DNA of 64,000 bases from Cliona cf. orientalis (lineage: Eukaryota; Porifera; Demospongiae; Clionaida; Clionaidae): assembly GCA_963930775.1 (NCBI GenBank), contig OZ005699.1:6903501-6967500 (forward strand). The letters are read 5' to 3'. Position numbers and translations under genes: made by a program. The notes beneath the pieces are model-generated. The model ran no database searches. It worked only from the letters and a program-made list of their open reading frames with translations, and was not told the DNA's origin. Position 1 is the first letter of the stretch. Every line of letters starts with the position of its first letter. Below, in pieces: positions 12,430-24,000 of the stretch.

Positions 12430-12990
12430 GGGTGTGGCTGCTAGAGCCGGAAGTGTTCATTTAATATCCTCCATGGACCGGAAGCCGAGCCGGAAGGGAG
12501 GGGCCAGGCCACGCCCAAAACAGCCCCACCCTGTTCCCCAAGGACCACCATTCTCAATCAAGTGCCTACTAACCACCGGATGTCCACCGGAAGCCCACAA
12601 TCAATCCCAATTAAAACACACAGCTTCCTCAAGGCCAAAACACACACAAACACTTGGAGGCCGTTCTGCCACACCGCCCACGCAAGAGCTCACCTCATTT
12701 CCTGTGTGGGCGGAGTAACAACACGTCATCGCAACCACATCCGCTTCAAACCATCGTCAGTTTCCGTCCAGCCGTACAGGCCCCTCGATCGCACCGCCGT
12801 ACAGTGCCTCATTAACAGACATGGCCTCACCTTTGACCTCCTGCCACGCCCCCAAAGCCTCCTGGACGGGTTCAAAGGTCACCACCGCATCCGGGACACG
12901 CCCACCTATCGCCGCAGCCACGTCCCCGGCCCCGACGTCCAAGCGCTGGCCTGTGAAGCCACGCCCAATCGGAAGCAATAAAACCTGCAT
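12430..12990. other. GC-rich island, coding status unclear
   Basis: This roughly 560-bp block is much richer in GC than its surroundings and repeats the phrase 'ccacgccc'. Plus-strand ORFs (12434-12718 and 12562-12981) and an overlapping minus-strand ORF (12757-13035) are all open, which is expected in GC-rich DNA. None shows a recognisable domain. It could be an old exon, a CpG island or repeat DNA. Nothing here decides between them. Confidence 0.3.
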
Positions 12991-13058
12991 TAACGCACAC
13001 GCACACACTCCACACAGTGCCAGGAACACGCCCACATGCTTAATTAGGCCTAATTAGC

Positions 13059-13311
13059 TTTTTTTTTTTTTTTTTTTTTTCCAAGGAGACCAGAACACTA
13101 AGCAGAAAAAAAAGGCTGTGTCTACCGTACCGGCACCGGTACTGATAATTTAGCGCTTCGAGTACCGGCATAATAGCCCGCCAAAAAACTTAGAAAATTT
13201 TCGAAAGTGGAAGAAAAAAAAAAAATCCAAAGATCCAAGCGGGATTCGAACCCACGACCACCGCTCCACCAGTCCCAGCCCTAGCCCACTGTACCAACCC
13301 GGCTCGCCACT
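13059..13311 (-). mobile_element. tRNA-derived SINE-like element
   Basis: Read on the minus strand, the head at 13311-13228 resembles a tRNA with an A-box-like TGGTACAGTGG and a B box GGTTCGAATCC. A body of about 150 bp follows and then a poly(A) tail (22 T on the plus strand at 13059-13080). This order of RNA polymerase III promoter, body and A-tail is that of a SINE. However, the sequence around 13113-13170 is inverted at 13540-13600, so an alternative is a MITE that captured a tRNA-like sequence. Confidence 0.6.
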
Positions 13312-13483
13312 GCTGGATACCGTTTTTTGCCACCTTTATACACCTTGTCACTATAATACTAACCCTTGGTCAACAACCATACCCTAAAACCAAACCCCCC
13401 TCATCTCCTACCGATTACCGAAACCCAACCACGCGCTACTAGCCTCACTAGCCGTCTAGCGCTCAGTATATAGTGGCTATTAG

Positions 13484-13532
13484 TATAGCTATAGATCCCA
13501 GCCCCCGAAGGGGGCTGGGATCTATAGCTATA
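13484..13532. repeat. Perfect 23-bp-stem hairpin
   Basis: The arms 13484-13506 and 13510-13532 are exact reverse complements separated by GAA. The stem mixes AT-rich outer and GC-rich inner bases (atcccagccccc / gggggctgggat). It lies between the two inverted copies of the 'taccggcaccggtac' motif and may be the core of a foldback element. Confidence 0.85.
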
Positions 13533-13599
13533 TAATATAGTTGCCGGTACTCCAAGTACTAAATCTTGGGTACCGGTGCCGGTACGGTAGACACAGTGG

Positions 13600-14397
13600 A
13601 AAAAAAAACTGTCCAAAACCGCCACATAGTTGAGCTGGATGCTTAGTAGAGCCATACAATGCAAGCAGGCACCCTATACTTCAATATTGACCAAAGTAGG
13701 TAAAGGTCGTTACGTTTGTGTGCGCGTGCCTAACGGGGATTCCCCGTTTTTCACGTAGCGCGTGGGCGGAAAACATTGCAAACGCATGGCTTCCCTATAC
13801 AAACATATGGGGAAACTTCAAAGGGCCGTAACTTTAATTCTAAAGTGTGAATCAAAATTCCCTGCCATCAAAATTCTAGTTTTGACTCATTCTGCATGCT
13901 CATGTAAAAATTATCCCCCCCAAGTACTCCCAAACCCCCCATGAATTAGATTATTTAATTATTTAATTATTTAAATTTGCTTTTTTTTTCTACTTAGTGT
14001 TTAACAAGGGGACCACACACTAAGCAGAAAAAAATGGTCCAAAAACCACCACACAGTCGAGCTGGATGCATAGTAGAGCCATACAATGCAAGGAGGCATC
14101 CTAATAGCCATATACACAATATTTGGTAAAGGGTCGTCAACGTACCCCGCGCGCCCGTAATTTTTTTTATGGGCAAACATTGCTTCCTATACAAACATAT
14201 GGGAAAACTTTCAAGGACCGTAACTTTAATTCTAAGGCGTGAATCAAAATTCTTTCAGGTCAAATCTCTAGTTTCGACCCATTCTGCGTGCCGGTGCAAA
14301 AATTATGTCCCTAAGTGCTCCCAAACCCCCCATGAATTAGATTATTTAATTATTTAATTATTTAAATTTGCTTTTTTTTTCTACTTAGTGTGTAATT
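13600..14397. repeat. Tandem duplication of about 400 bp
   Basis: Unit 1 (about 13600-13998) and unit 2 (about 14022-14397) share the same order of blocks: 'gagctggatgc.tagtagagcc', 'tatacaaacatatggg', 'ccgtaactttaattctaa', 'ccccccatgaattagatta' and a T-run followed by 'ctacttagtgt'. Single-base differences show that the duplication is not recent. No gene is recognised in 14398-15058. Confidence 0.75.
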
Positions 14398-15058
14398 AAG
14401 TCGTTGCGGTTAATAGTTAATCAAGAATGCTTTGATCTTGCTTTGATGTGGGCAATTACCGGCCTTTTCTTCAGGGGCCACTTCCGGTCGCTAATTACAC
14501 GCGCATAATCATCCCTGGCCGATTCTGGACACGCCCACCTTCGACCAAAAGCACTCGTATGGCCTCTTCGGCCACGCCCCTTCACGATTCGCTAATTGAA
14601 TTAGCCATTCCTGACGCTCACGCCCACGCAATTAAATGGTACCTTAAATGTGAAAGCAAGTTGAAACCAATGAGAAAAGAAGATACAGCGCATACCCCGC
14701 CCGTCCACCCCTCATACTTCTTGCAAATCGAGAAAACTTGTTTCTCAGAATAGGAACAACAAAAACAGTATTTGTCTATACCAGTCGGTTTCTTTCGATG
14801 TTACAACATTAGATCCACACAATTCATCTCCGTTCCAGCTTTAGATTTGGCCATAGTTCACAAACGCAAACATTTTAGCTACCAGCTAGACTCGCAAATG
14901 ACATTCTTTTGAACGCGTGGCAGCATAATTGCATACCAAAGTCATGTGACTATAGCGTATATGCGCGTCATGTCCAACCTCCTCTCTATGATATGATCTA
15001 GCTCTGGGCGGGCATCTGCACGCCCTCTTTGATGTTGGACGATCGATCTATCGGGGCG

Positions 15059-18000
15059 ATGGCCAATACCTGTACCGAGGATTTGACTGCTTCTAGCGTA
15101 AAGGTATAAATACCATAATAATATTATTCTACCCTAAAAAAGTGATTTTCCTCCGACCAGCCACAAATGGTCATGATCATTTAAGCTCGCATTTTAAAGT
15201 ACAAGGCCGGGATCACAGACTAAAATGACTCCCGGGCTAGAGTGACTCCCCCAGTCATTTCTAAGGATGAAATGACTCCCCCAGATCATTGCAGTTGTCT
15301 TCAAAACACTGTCATCCTTGCAGCTGCTCTGTACAATCTAGATGGCCCCTAATAATGATGCACATGATTGCTCAGTAGTATATAATTTATCAAAAGTGAC
15401 TCTAAGAGTCAGGGGGACTCAGCCTTGTCTCCAGACTCCCCTAAGGCCTTCCATTTCCTTAAGCATTTCCCATCCCTGGAATATTATTGTGCTTGCTATC
15501 GACCTTATTAACACTTACGACGTGTCGAACAGCGCCTAGCTATAGAATAGTGAACAGTAAAATTTACCGTGACTATAATATCAGTCTTCCTGATAGCTGT
15601 CTATGGAAAAAGTTCTTAGTCAAAAATGCAAAGTACCCAGAAAGCCTTTACAATGGAGAAAAAGCAAACTTTTATATAAAGTGTGCCTTTGAGTGCCCAT
15701 ACTCTGAAATACATGGTGGCCTGCAGTAAGGCCACTTCAACTTAATACTCTTTTTCTCGGGCCGACCGACCCTACTTTCAGAGAAAACTTTTGTTAGTTT
15801 TGAGGTCAGAGGTCAGGTTTAATTATGTTCTGAGCATGTGCAATAGGTTTTTCGAGATAAGACTCGATTATTGACCTAGGACACGCCCAGTTAATTGAAT
15901 TTATTTTCATTTACAAGCCGGCCTACCGACCCTATCTTGAGGAAAGGCCAGCCCGAGAAACAGAATATTAAATTGAAGTGGCCTAATGGTTGTATACTAC
16001 GTACTGTAATGTGATGATTGCATGGTTCTATGGCCACCTTTCATGTGTACTGTCATGACAAATTTGGACCCCCCACCCCTTTTTTGTTCCCCCCAGTCCA
16101 CATATTTCGAAATATTTGGACCTCCCGGCCCTTATATTTCTGAAATACATGTATATGGACCCCCATGCATGTTATCAAGTATAGCAGAGATTCAGAAGGG
16201 TCAGGGGCTGGGTTCTGGGTATGAATGGTTAGCAGGGTTAGTTTCCAGGGTCTGTATGGCAGGGTTAGTCTTTAGGGTCTGCATGGGGGTCCGAATATTT
16301 CGGGGGTCCAAATATCACATTACAGTACGTGTGGAATTATGAAGAACAATGAGCATGCATACATGTATAGTAACAGAATCCTTTATAATTTTAGCTACAT
16401 ATATACATGTATATATACTGATACTTTGAGACATTATCATGTAGGGGAGTCATGCGCAAGGGGTAAAATAATCGGTTTGTATGTCTGTCGTCTAATTGTC
16501 GTCGTCGTCATGGAAATCGCCAGATCTTGTGTTCTAGGCCTCCCGTCTGAGTCGCACGCGCATTTCTTATACGCACGACGCATGAACTCCACATTTAGGT
16601 GGTGGGACAACCGCGAGGGGCCGCACGCCGCAAGCTGACATTGAAATAGCATACATATAGCTTAGTATATTTGTACATGGCTAGAAATTAAATTGGCACA
16701 CAAAGCAATACACATGTACATGTAACTATATGTACATAACTATGTACCACATAGTTCCTGGGATGAGCCCTAATAAGGTGTCAGCAGGATTTATTTAGAG
16801 TGTGTGGCCAGGACACTCAAGGAAAACAAAACACCTCCATAGAGGAAAAGGGAGAGGAAAAATCAATAGGAAGTGCACCCCACTATATTGTTCAAACAGT
16901 TTCCTTTGTTTGGTAGCAGGTAGTGGTTCCCAGTGGGTGGCTGATCGAATGGCTTGCAGCTACTTCAGTTCATGGCCATTTCCTGTGGTAAAGTACTCAG
17001 GGAAACAAATTGCAGCATGCAGTTGCCAAGAGCGCTCTAGCTCCCTTGACCTAATTCTTAAATATTTTTTCTCAGCATATGCAGACATCCCGGACATGCA
17101 CTCATGTTAGCTTACAGCCATACTGTCCAGAGATGCATGACAATTGCATACACAACACCCTACAAGACAATACCTGGTTTCAATGCACCAAGCTTACACA
17201 CCCACGTGAGCTTATTTTCTGTCTAATTTGTTTGCACTCAAACGAGACAAAATATATATCTGTGCATGCTACAAGCACAACCAATCGAAAGATATCAGTG
17301 AAAAACTGGTTTATACGAGCTTCGAATTACTCGAAAAGGCTTACTAGTGCTACAAATCGTGCATTTTCTGTTCAGCATGCCTGTGGTTTATCGACCACAC
17401 CCACTCCACAGGCTGCGCATGCTCAAGCTCAGTGTTGGAAAGGGTCGTCAAATCATGAAACGGCTCTGAAGTAGAGTGTTGCAATACTATGCTACAGTGG
17501 CTACAGAGCGCATGGGGTATGTGCTCTTCAGAGCTCTAGTTTTATCCTGGAGGGAGTCATTTATTCCTTAGATATAGAAATGACTGGGAATTCATTTCTA
17601 CTTACATGTAGGTTAAAATGAAAGGGGGTCATTTAAGCCTATAGGCTAGAATGACTGGGGAGTCATTTTGAGGGGTTGTCATCTCCACCTATGACACCGC
17701 CCCTACCCTACATTATAATTTATGCACCAGCGAAGGGCTGAGTTTTAGACTAAATCAAAACATATTGAATGAATAAATGTCTGTATGACATTGTACAATG
17801 TATATTGCTATTATTTTGTATTCAGGAACAACCAGTTGATATTCTTCACCCTCTATGTGAGCTGGCCTCAACACCGGAATGGCATAACTGTGGAGATGAT
17901 CCTTCACTTGACGATACAGCTCAACCAGTCTTTATAGATGGGAATGTTTACACCAGAGGATTCAGAAATACTCTTCGGAAATACTCAACGAGGACACGCA

Positions 18001-21000
18001 TTTGGTCGCGACTGTCTCCACCACTTGAGATCGAAATTGAAGATTATTTAATTACATGCTATCAAGGTCAATTAATTTGGATTGGAGGAACAACCCCCAA
18101 ATCAAGGAATGAGTATGAACCAAATCGAAACATTTTTGTGTTGAATGACTCCGAATGGAGAGAAGACAGAGATTTTGTTTTACCCCTGCCTGCTTATGTT
18201 TCATCAACACATCGGATATTGGCCTCAAGCGATGATAAGTATCTCACTGTTATCATGAATGATGGATCCGACTTGCTAATTTTCGATGGTCGTGAGTGGA
18301 TTAAAAGAAATCGCCCCAGTCAATATTGCAGTAACATCTTAGTGCACAGAGGAACTGTGTATGTAGTGGTGCAAAGTAACGGTCATTTTTGTTGCATAAT
18401 TTCGTTAAAATCACTTTTAGAAGAAGAATACAATTGGAAGCGTTTACCCTCTCCATATAGGCACTCAAATCTAACAGTTGCTGGTGGTCATGTAGTTACA
18501 GTTACCACTGATTCACCCCGTATGTTCTGTGTCTTAGGATTATCACCTAAGTCAGATTCTTGGATAGAGTTATATGCAATCAAATGTGAGACTCATAGGA
18601 GTATATCGCCTACGATTCCCAGTATTATCGGTATCAACAATGGAAAATTACTGCTAATGGGAAGGATGAAGGTCAAGGATTCAACACAGGACATGTCTCC
18701 TCAATTTGATGTCCGTGAATTGACATTCAAGTGTAAGCATACATGTAATCTAATATTATACCGTATAGTGGGAAACTTTCAAGAGAGAAAACTTTTGCGA
18801 ATCGGTAGGAAGGGAGCATTTCGCAGAGAAAACTTTCGTGGAAAGTTAACTGATCGCATAGTGGGTGTGGCATGCCTAAATTTTCGTGGAGAAAACTTTT
18901 ACGGGTGGTTGTAAAATTACAAAATTTGTGTAGGTTTTCTCCCTCGAAAGTTTCCTGCTATATGCTTTCATATCTGTGATATACAGGCCTTTATTTAGAA
19001 AGTTTCCCAAGGGGGTGGAGGGCACAGCAAGCTAGTATGAGATCAAGGGGGGGGGGGGGGCAAGACTATTTCCCATGTACATGTATGTAAGTATGTAAGT
19101 GCACAATCTCTAGGGGGTCTGGGGGCATGCTCCCCCAGGAAATTTTTGCATTTTGGACTCCCTCAGATAGCTTCTGGTGCACTCTCAGGCACTAAATTTT
19201 GAATGCTCTTGTCACGTTAAGGCGATTTCTTGGCTTTATGTGTGTGATAATACAAGGGGGGGGGGTGGCGAGAGTTTATCACTGCCCCCCTAAATGAAGC
19301 CCTGATATACATGTAGTGTCATAGGGTTCTTATTTCAAGGCTGCCTTTCACTAAAGGTGTTTTGTACCAAAACCGTTTTGGCATTTTCTGACCACCATAG
19401 CCTTCCTTGCGCTATCTGCAACATTCCAGGAAAAGCCACATTGACGTACACAAGTATGATTACTTTTATTGAATGGTGCATGCCACATCGAGCACGTGTG
19501 TGTCATCTTCATAGACATTTTGAGATCCTTAGGTGAAGTGTTTACAAAGGTTTGTAGCTTATTGGCCACGATTGTTTGCTGTGTCAACAAAACCGATTAT
19601 ACGCCATTGACACCAATTGGCGTCAGTACAGCTATATTAGCGCTATGGCACCGCCTACATTCCAAAGAACGAGAAGCTATAGCTTTGGCTTCCTCTCTAT
19701 GACTACTAGGGGGCCACCCTTACCTACCGGTGGCATGAGGTCACCGCTGGCCTAGTCTCGAAACCAGACCGCTCCCACCGCAGCATTTAATTCTTCCAGG
19801 ATAAACACGCGGAGGGAGGGTCTGGGAGACTGCCTATACCGTTTTGGATCCCGATCATGCAAGATGTACGTGACGTCACGCGTTGGGGTCCGCCCATACG
19901 ATGTCAAGAGCCAGTCAGTTAGCACTCTTTTTTGCTGTTAAGCACGCTAAAAACCTTCTCTACGATCGAATTAGCCTTCGAAAGGTATCTAGAGGTACTG
20001 AATTCAAAGAGAAAAGTCGATCTGGTGGTTCAGGATTTCAAACGTGTGACGTCACTCGCGTTCTGCAATCTGATTGGCCCGCCAAGATCTGTGCGCGCGG
20101 ATCCAAAACGGTATAGGCAGTCTCCCAGACCCTCCCTCCGCGTGTTTATCCTGAAAGAACTAAACGCTGCGGTGGGAGCGGTCTGGTTTCGAGACTACCG
20201 CTGGCCCAACCCACCGCTTGCTACTAAAAAAATTTTTTGTGAAGAGCAACGATATTACCTGGGAGCGACTCAAAGACGGCGGCCATTATGGAGGTAAGTA
20301 AGCTTATAAGCTTTGCGTATGTTTGTAGCACCCTAGCAGCGTACTAGAACGTTACAGCTACCTATCTTACATATCATGAAAGCCTGTACTGCCTGTGTAG
20401 CTGTGATACTATGCTGTACACAACACTTTATTTGTGTCGCTATACTTTCTCGAATGAAATTCGGCATTGGCAATACGTATGACGTCATGAACTCTTGGCC
20501 TATATATAATCGGGTTACGATACTCATGCTAGCAGCTAGCATTGTAGCATTTGGTGGTGCCGCATGGCCATGCTTGATAACATGTATAACTTACTGGCTG
20601 GAATACAATTTCAAGCACCTAGCGAACGTATAAGAGGCTGATCAGGATACTATATGAAAAACTTTGAGACTACGTCCAGAGTCCCTCACGAATACGCCGC
20701 CATAAATTCGAACTAGGACACATTGACAAACTGCGCATGCTCCGTATGCGCGTACAATATTGGGGCGCGCGGCTTGAGCCGGTTGACCTTAATTCGCCAT
20801 GTGCTCGACTGAATAGGGAAATCCCCCTGCCCTGAAAGCGAGCTCGCTAGAGAAAGCGAACTGAGAGAGACGCAATAAGGATATCATCGGATAGTCCACG
20901 ATCTCTTCTACGCTAGGTTCGAATTCTGGGCCCAAACAACCTTTCATGCGCGCTAAACATTTTGAAACAGTCTTAACCGCATTTTCATCATCATTACTCA

Positions 21001-24000
21001 TAATTACCTCATAATTACCTCATCGGTCGGCCGATTTGTTTTTTTCTAATTGGGACTCTGGACGTAATGAAAGACTAATCCAAGCCCCTTTCGAATAATT
21101 ATTAACCGCAACCAATTTACTAATTATAGGCGTGACAGCGCCATTCAGCCATGCCCTTTAAAATCAAGCTATCCGGAATTTAAGCGGCCACTTCTATATA
21201 CTAAACCTTAGCTACACAAACGCAGGCTGACTGTGGTGATCTAGCATACATGTATCCGATGGATTGTTGAAAAACCCCTCTGCTGTGATTTTATTTGTAG
21301 GGGGGATCCATGACACGATGAATATTATAGCTCCGAACTGAACGCCAACATCAATCGTAAAATTTTTGGTTTTCAATCATTAGCACTGCGAGACCATGAG
21401 CACCACAATTCCGGACAGCGTTTGCTCCATGAAGTGAGCTCAAACTTGCGACTGTGTGGCTTTTTACGTACCGTGGCTTGTTCAGGGCCTGTATGATAGT
21501 GACGTCATGGTACAAGCCACTAATAATAATTTATTGGCTCGCAAACGGGCGCATCAACGATAATCAGACATGCCTTAACTGTGCAAAGTCCACGCAAATG
21601 CACATCTATAAAAAAACTTGATGTTACCTCACTTTTGACATACTAAACTATGTAGCAGCTAGTATGGTAATAGCTAGACATGCAGAGTTCGAGAAAGTGC
21701 ATGGCTGCAGTATAGTCTCTCTATATAGCTACTGTATACTCCCCGTGAATGTGCCGGGGATTAATAATACCGTAGTCTCCCGGGCAAGCGCCCACTCCTG
21801 GGTAAGCTCCCAGGTAGCTATTTTTCCCAGTCGAATGGTAAGCGCCCAGGTAGGCTGCGCGTAGATCAACATGGCAAGCGCCCATCAAGAAAAAATTTAC
21901 AAGATCACTGCCTCTACACAGCAATATCAAATATATAACAATATCTAACTCTAACGCAGTCGATGGGTCCGAAGATCACTTCATTCGAGAAGAAATCCCG
22001 AGGGATCTCGAGGACGGCGACGACAAAGCCGATCAGGAGGGTGCTGGCGAAGATGACGATATCGACGATCTCGATCCCTTCTCTGATTCAGATGACTAGC
22101 TAACTTTCTGCATGCAGTCGCTTCCTATTAAAAGGCAAAAACGCGAAGCGTACGCTCTATAAAGAGCGCTTACCACGAGTCTAGCTTACTGCCACGCCCA
22201 CAAAACTGGCCCCACCTATTTCGATTTTTGCACATGGTAAGCGCCCAGTATGACGAAATCAGCGAGTTATGGTAGAGCGTCCATGGGCGCTTACCCGGGA
22301 GACTACGGTAATGATAATGATAGCTCTATATTCCCTTAAAAGTTTCCATCTCTACCTACACACACTGACACCCTACAGTGATGCCATACAATCCTAAGAA
22401 AGACATATCTTTGAGTGCTGTGCTAAAGCTGGAGCTGTATGCTGAGATCCCAGTGCTAACACAGTTGTATACAAAGCAAAAGCTTGGTCCACTGAAGGAG
22501 AGAGCTGGGTTCTTTGAGACTAGTGAGCGTCTTCCGTTTGATAGACTATACGGGAATATACATCCTCCAGCTAAGTGCATCCAGAGCTGGGTGGATAACA
22601 CAAACTCTATGCGTAAGCTTCAGCCAACCTGGGTGAACTTCTTCGATATTCTCAGAGATCGAGAAGTGAATCTTAAAGAGATAGCTGAACAGATACACCA
22701 TTATCTTCAAAACACTGCATCAAGAGGGGAATTAAGTGGTGAGTCGCTGTTCAAGATTACATGTATATGTATAATGCATGGATTGTGCAGCATTGTGGGG
22801 CGAGCTTATCAATGAGCAAGTGACATTTATTTATTAATCAACCCTCGATCAGCCCATGTGCCATAGGGTTACTCTGTGTACTTGTGTGGGTGTGTGTCAG
22901 TCTATTACCACAAAATCTACTGCCTACCTTATTTTTTTGTCGCAAGGGTTCTTTATGGTGTTTTCAAGGTGACTTCACTGAAAACGCTTTATTCAAAACT
23001 TCTGGCGTCATTTGCTGGTCACCACCACCTTCCTCATTCCCTAATGAGATTTGGATGGACAAACGAGACAGCAGTGGATTTTTCTCAACTCAAAAAGTGT
23101 ATATGGTTAGCTATAGATCCGACAACATGTCTGGTTCCTCACTGATTGTGCATACTTGCAGAGAAGCTTCTTGGCTCTCTGTGCACGCTATAATATTAAA
23201 ACTGCTGATAAGGCACTGCACAAGTGATACTACTGAACATTATGTTTCTGCATGCGACTCTTTGTAACATAATTATAAACATGTACTTGGATTGAATGCT
23301 CAGTACACAGTATGAAATTTTCATTTGGGCGAACCTGAGCGAGCCCCACATAAGTTCAGTAACGTTACATGAATATTATGATAGATGGCATGCATTGAGT
23401 GGTGCTGCATTGTGGCGTTCTACATCTACATGGTATTTTCACACTTTTTGTACTTAACTCACAATGTACATGTATACTACATGTAGTTATAACTATCTTT
23501 ATAATCATAATCTTGGGGGGGGGGGGGGTTGGTAAAGTATACCATCAGCCGAGCACGAGTCCGTTAAACGAGAAATTGAATGGGTGCTACATGTACATGT
23601 ACATGTACCTAACTGACATTTTACTTGTATTTATGACAGTACTTGACACAGATTCTGAAGATTCCAGTGAATCCATGGCTTGTAAGCGCTCTAGAAGTGA
23701 AACAGAAGAAACACTAAATGCTGCAGGTAAGTTTACATGATAGCTACAGCAGAACCAGGACCCCATTTTCACCTTAATAAGTGCACTGATACGCAAGTGC
23801 AGTGTGCATGGCCAATATGGCACTGATTGATCAAGGTGCTTTACAGTTTTACTAGCTTGCAATTTCCGGCCTGCCCTGGTGGCTAAAACCAACTATGCAC
23901 ATACATGTACAATCATGTACTATGGTGAATATAACTTTTGTTGGATAATATCATGATGCTGAATCATTTAAACTATTTCACTCATGCAATTTGGTAGCAG

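Larger units (their letters stand above)
15104..17825 (+). other. Intron 1 of kelch-Death A, repeat-filled
   Basis: This is the proposed intron between the short start exon and the propeller exon. It contains MITEs at 15727-15985 and 16000-16329. It also contains a dispersed repeat at about 16440-17540, related to 40.88-41.28 kb, and phrases 'aatgactcccccagtcatt' at about 15220-15290 that recur inverted at 17560-17680. A short ORF at 15560-15729 is not recognised. Confidence 0.4.

Noticed and set aside
13228-13311. Functional tRNA gene on the minus strand
   Set aside because: The A and B boxes are present, but a clean cloverleaf with a standard acceptor stem and anticodon loop was not apparent. 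The sequence runs into a body with a poly(A) tail, as in a SINE.
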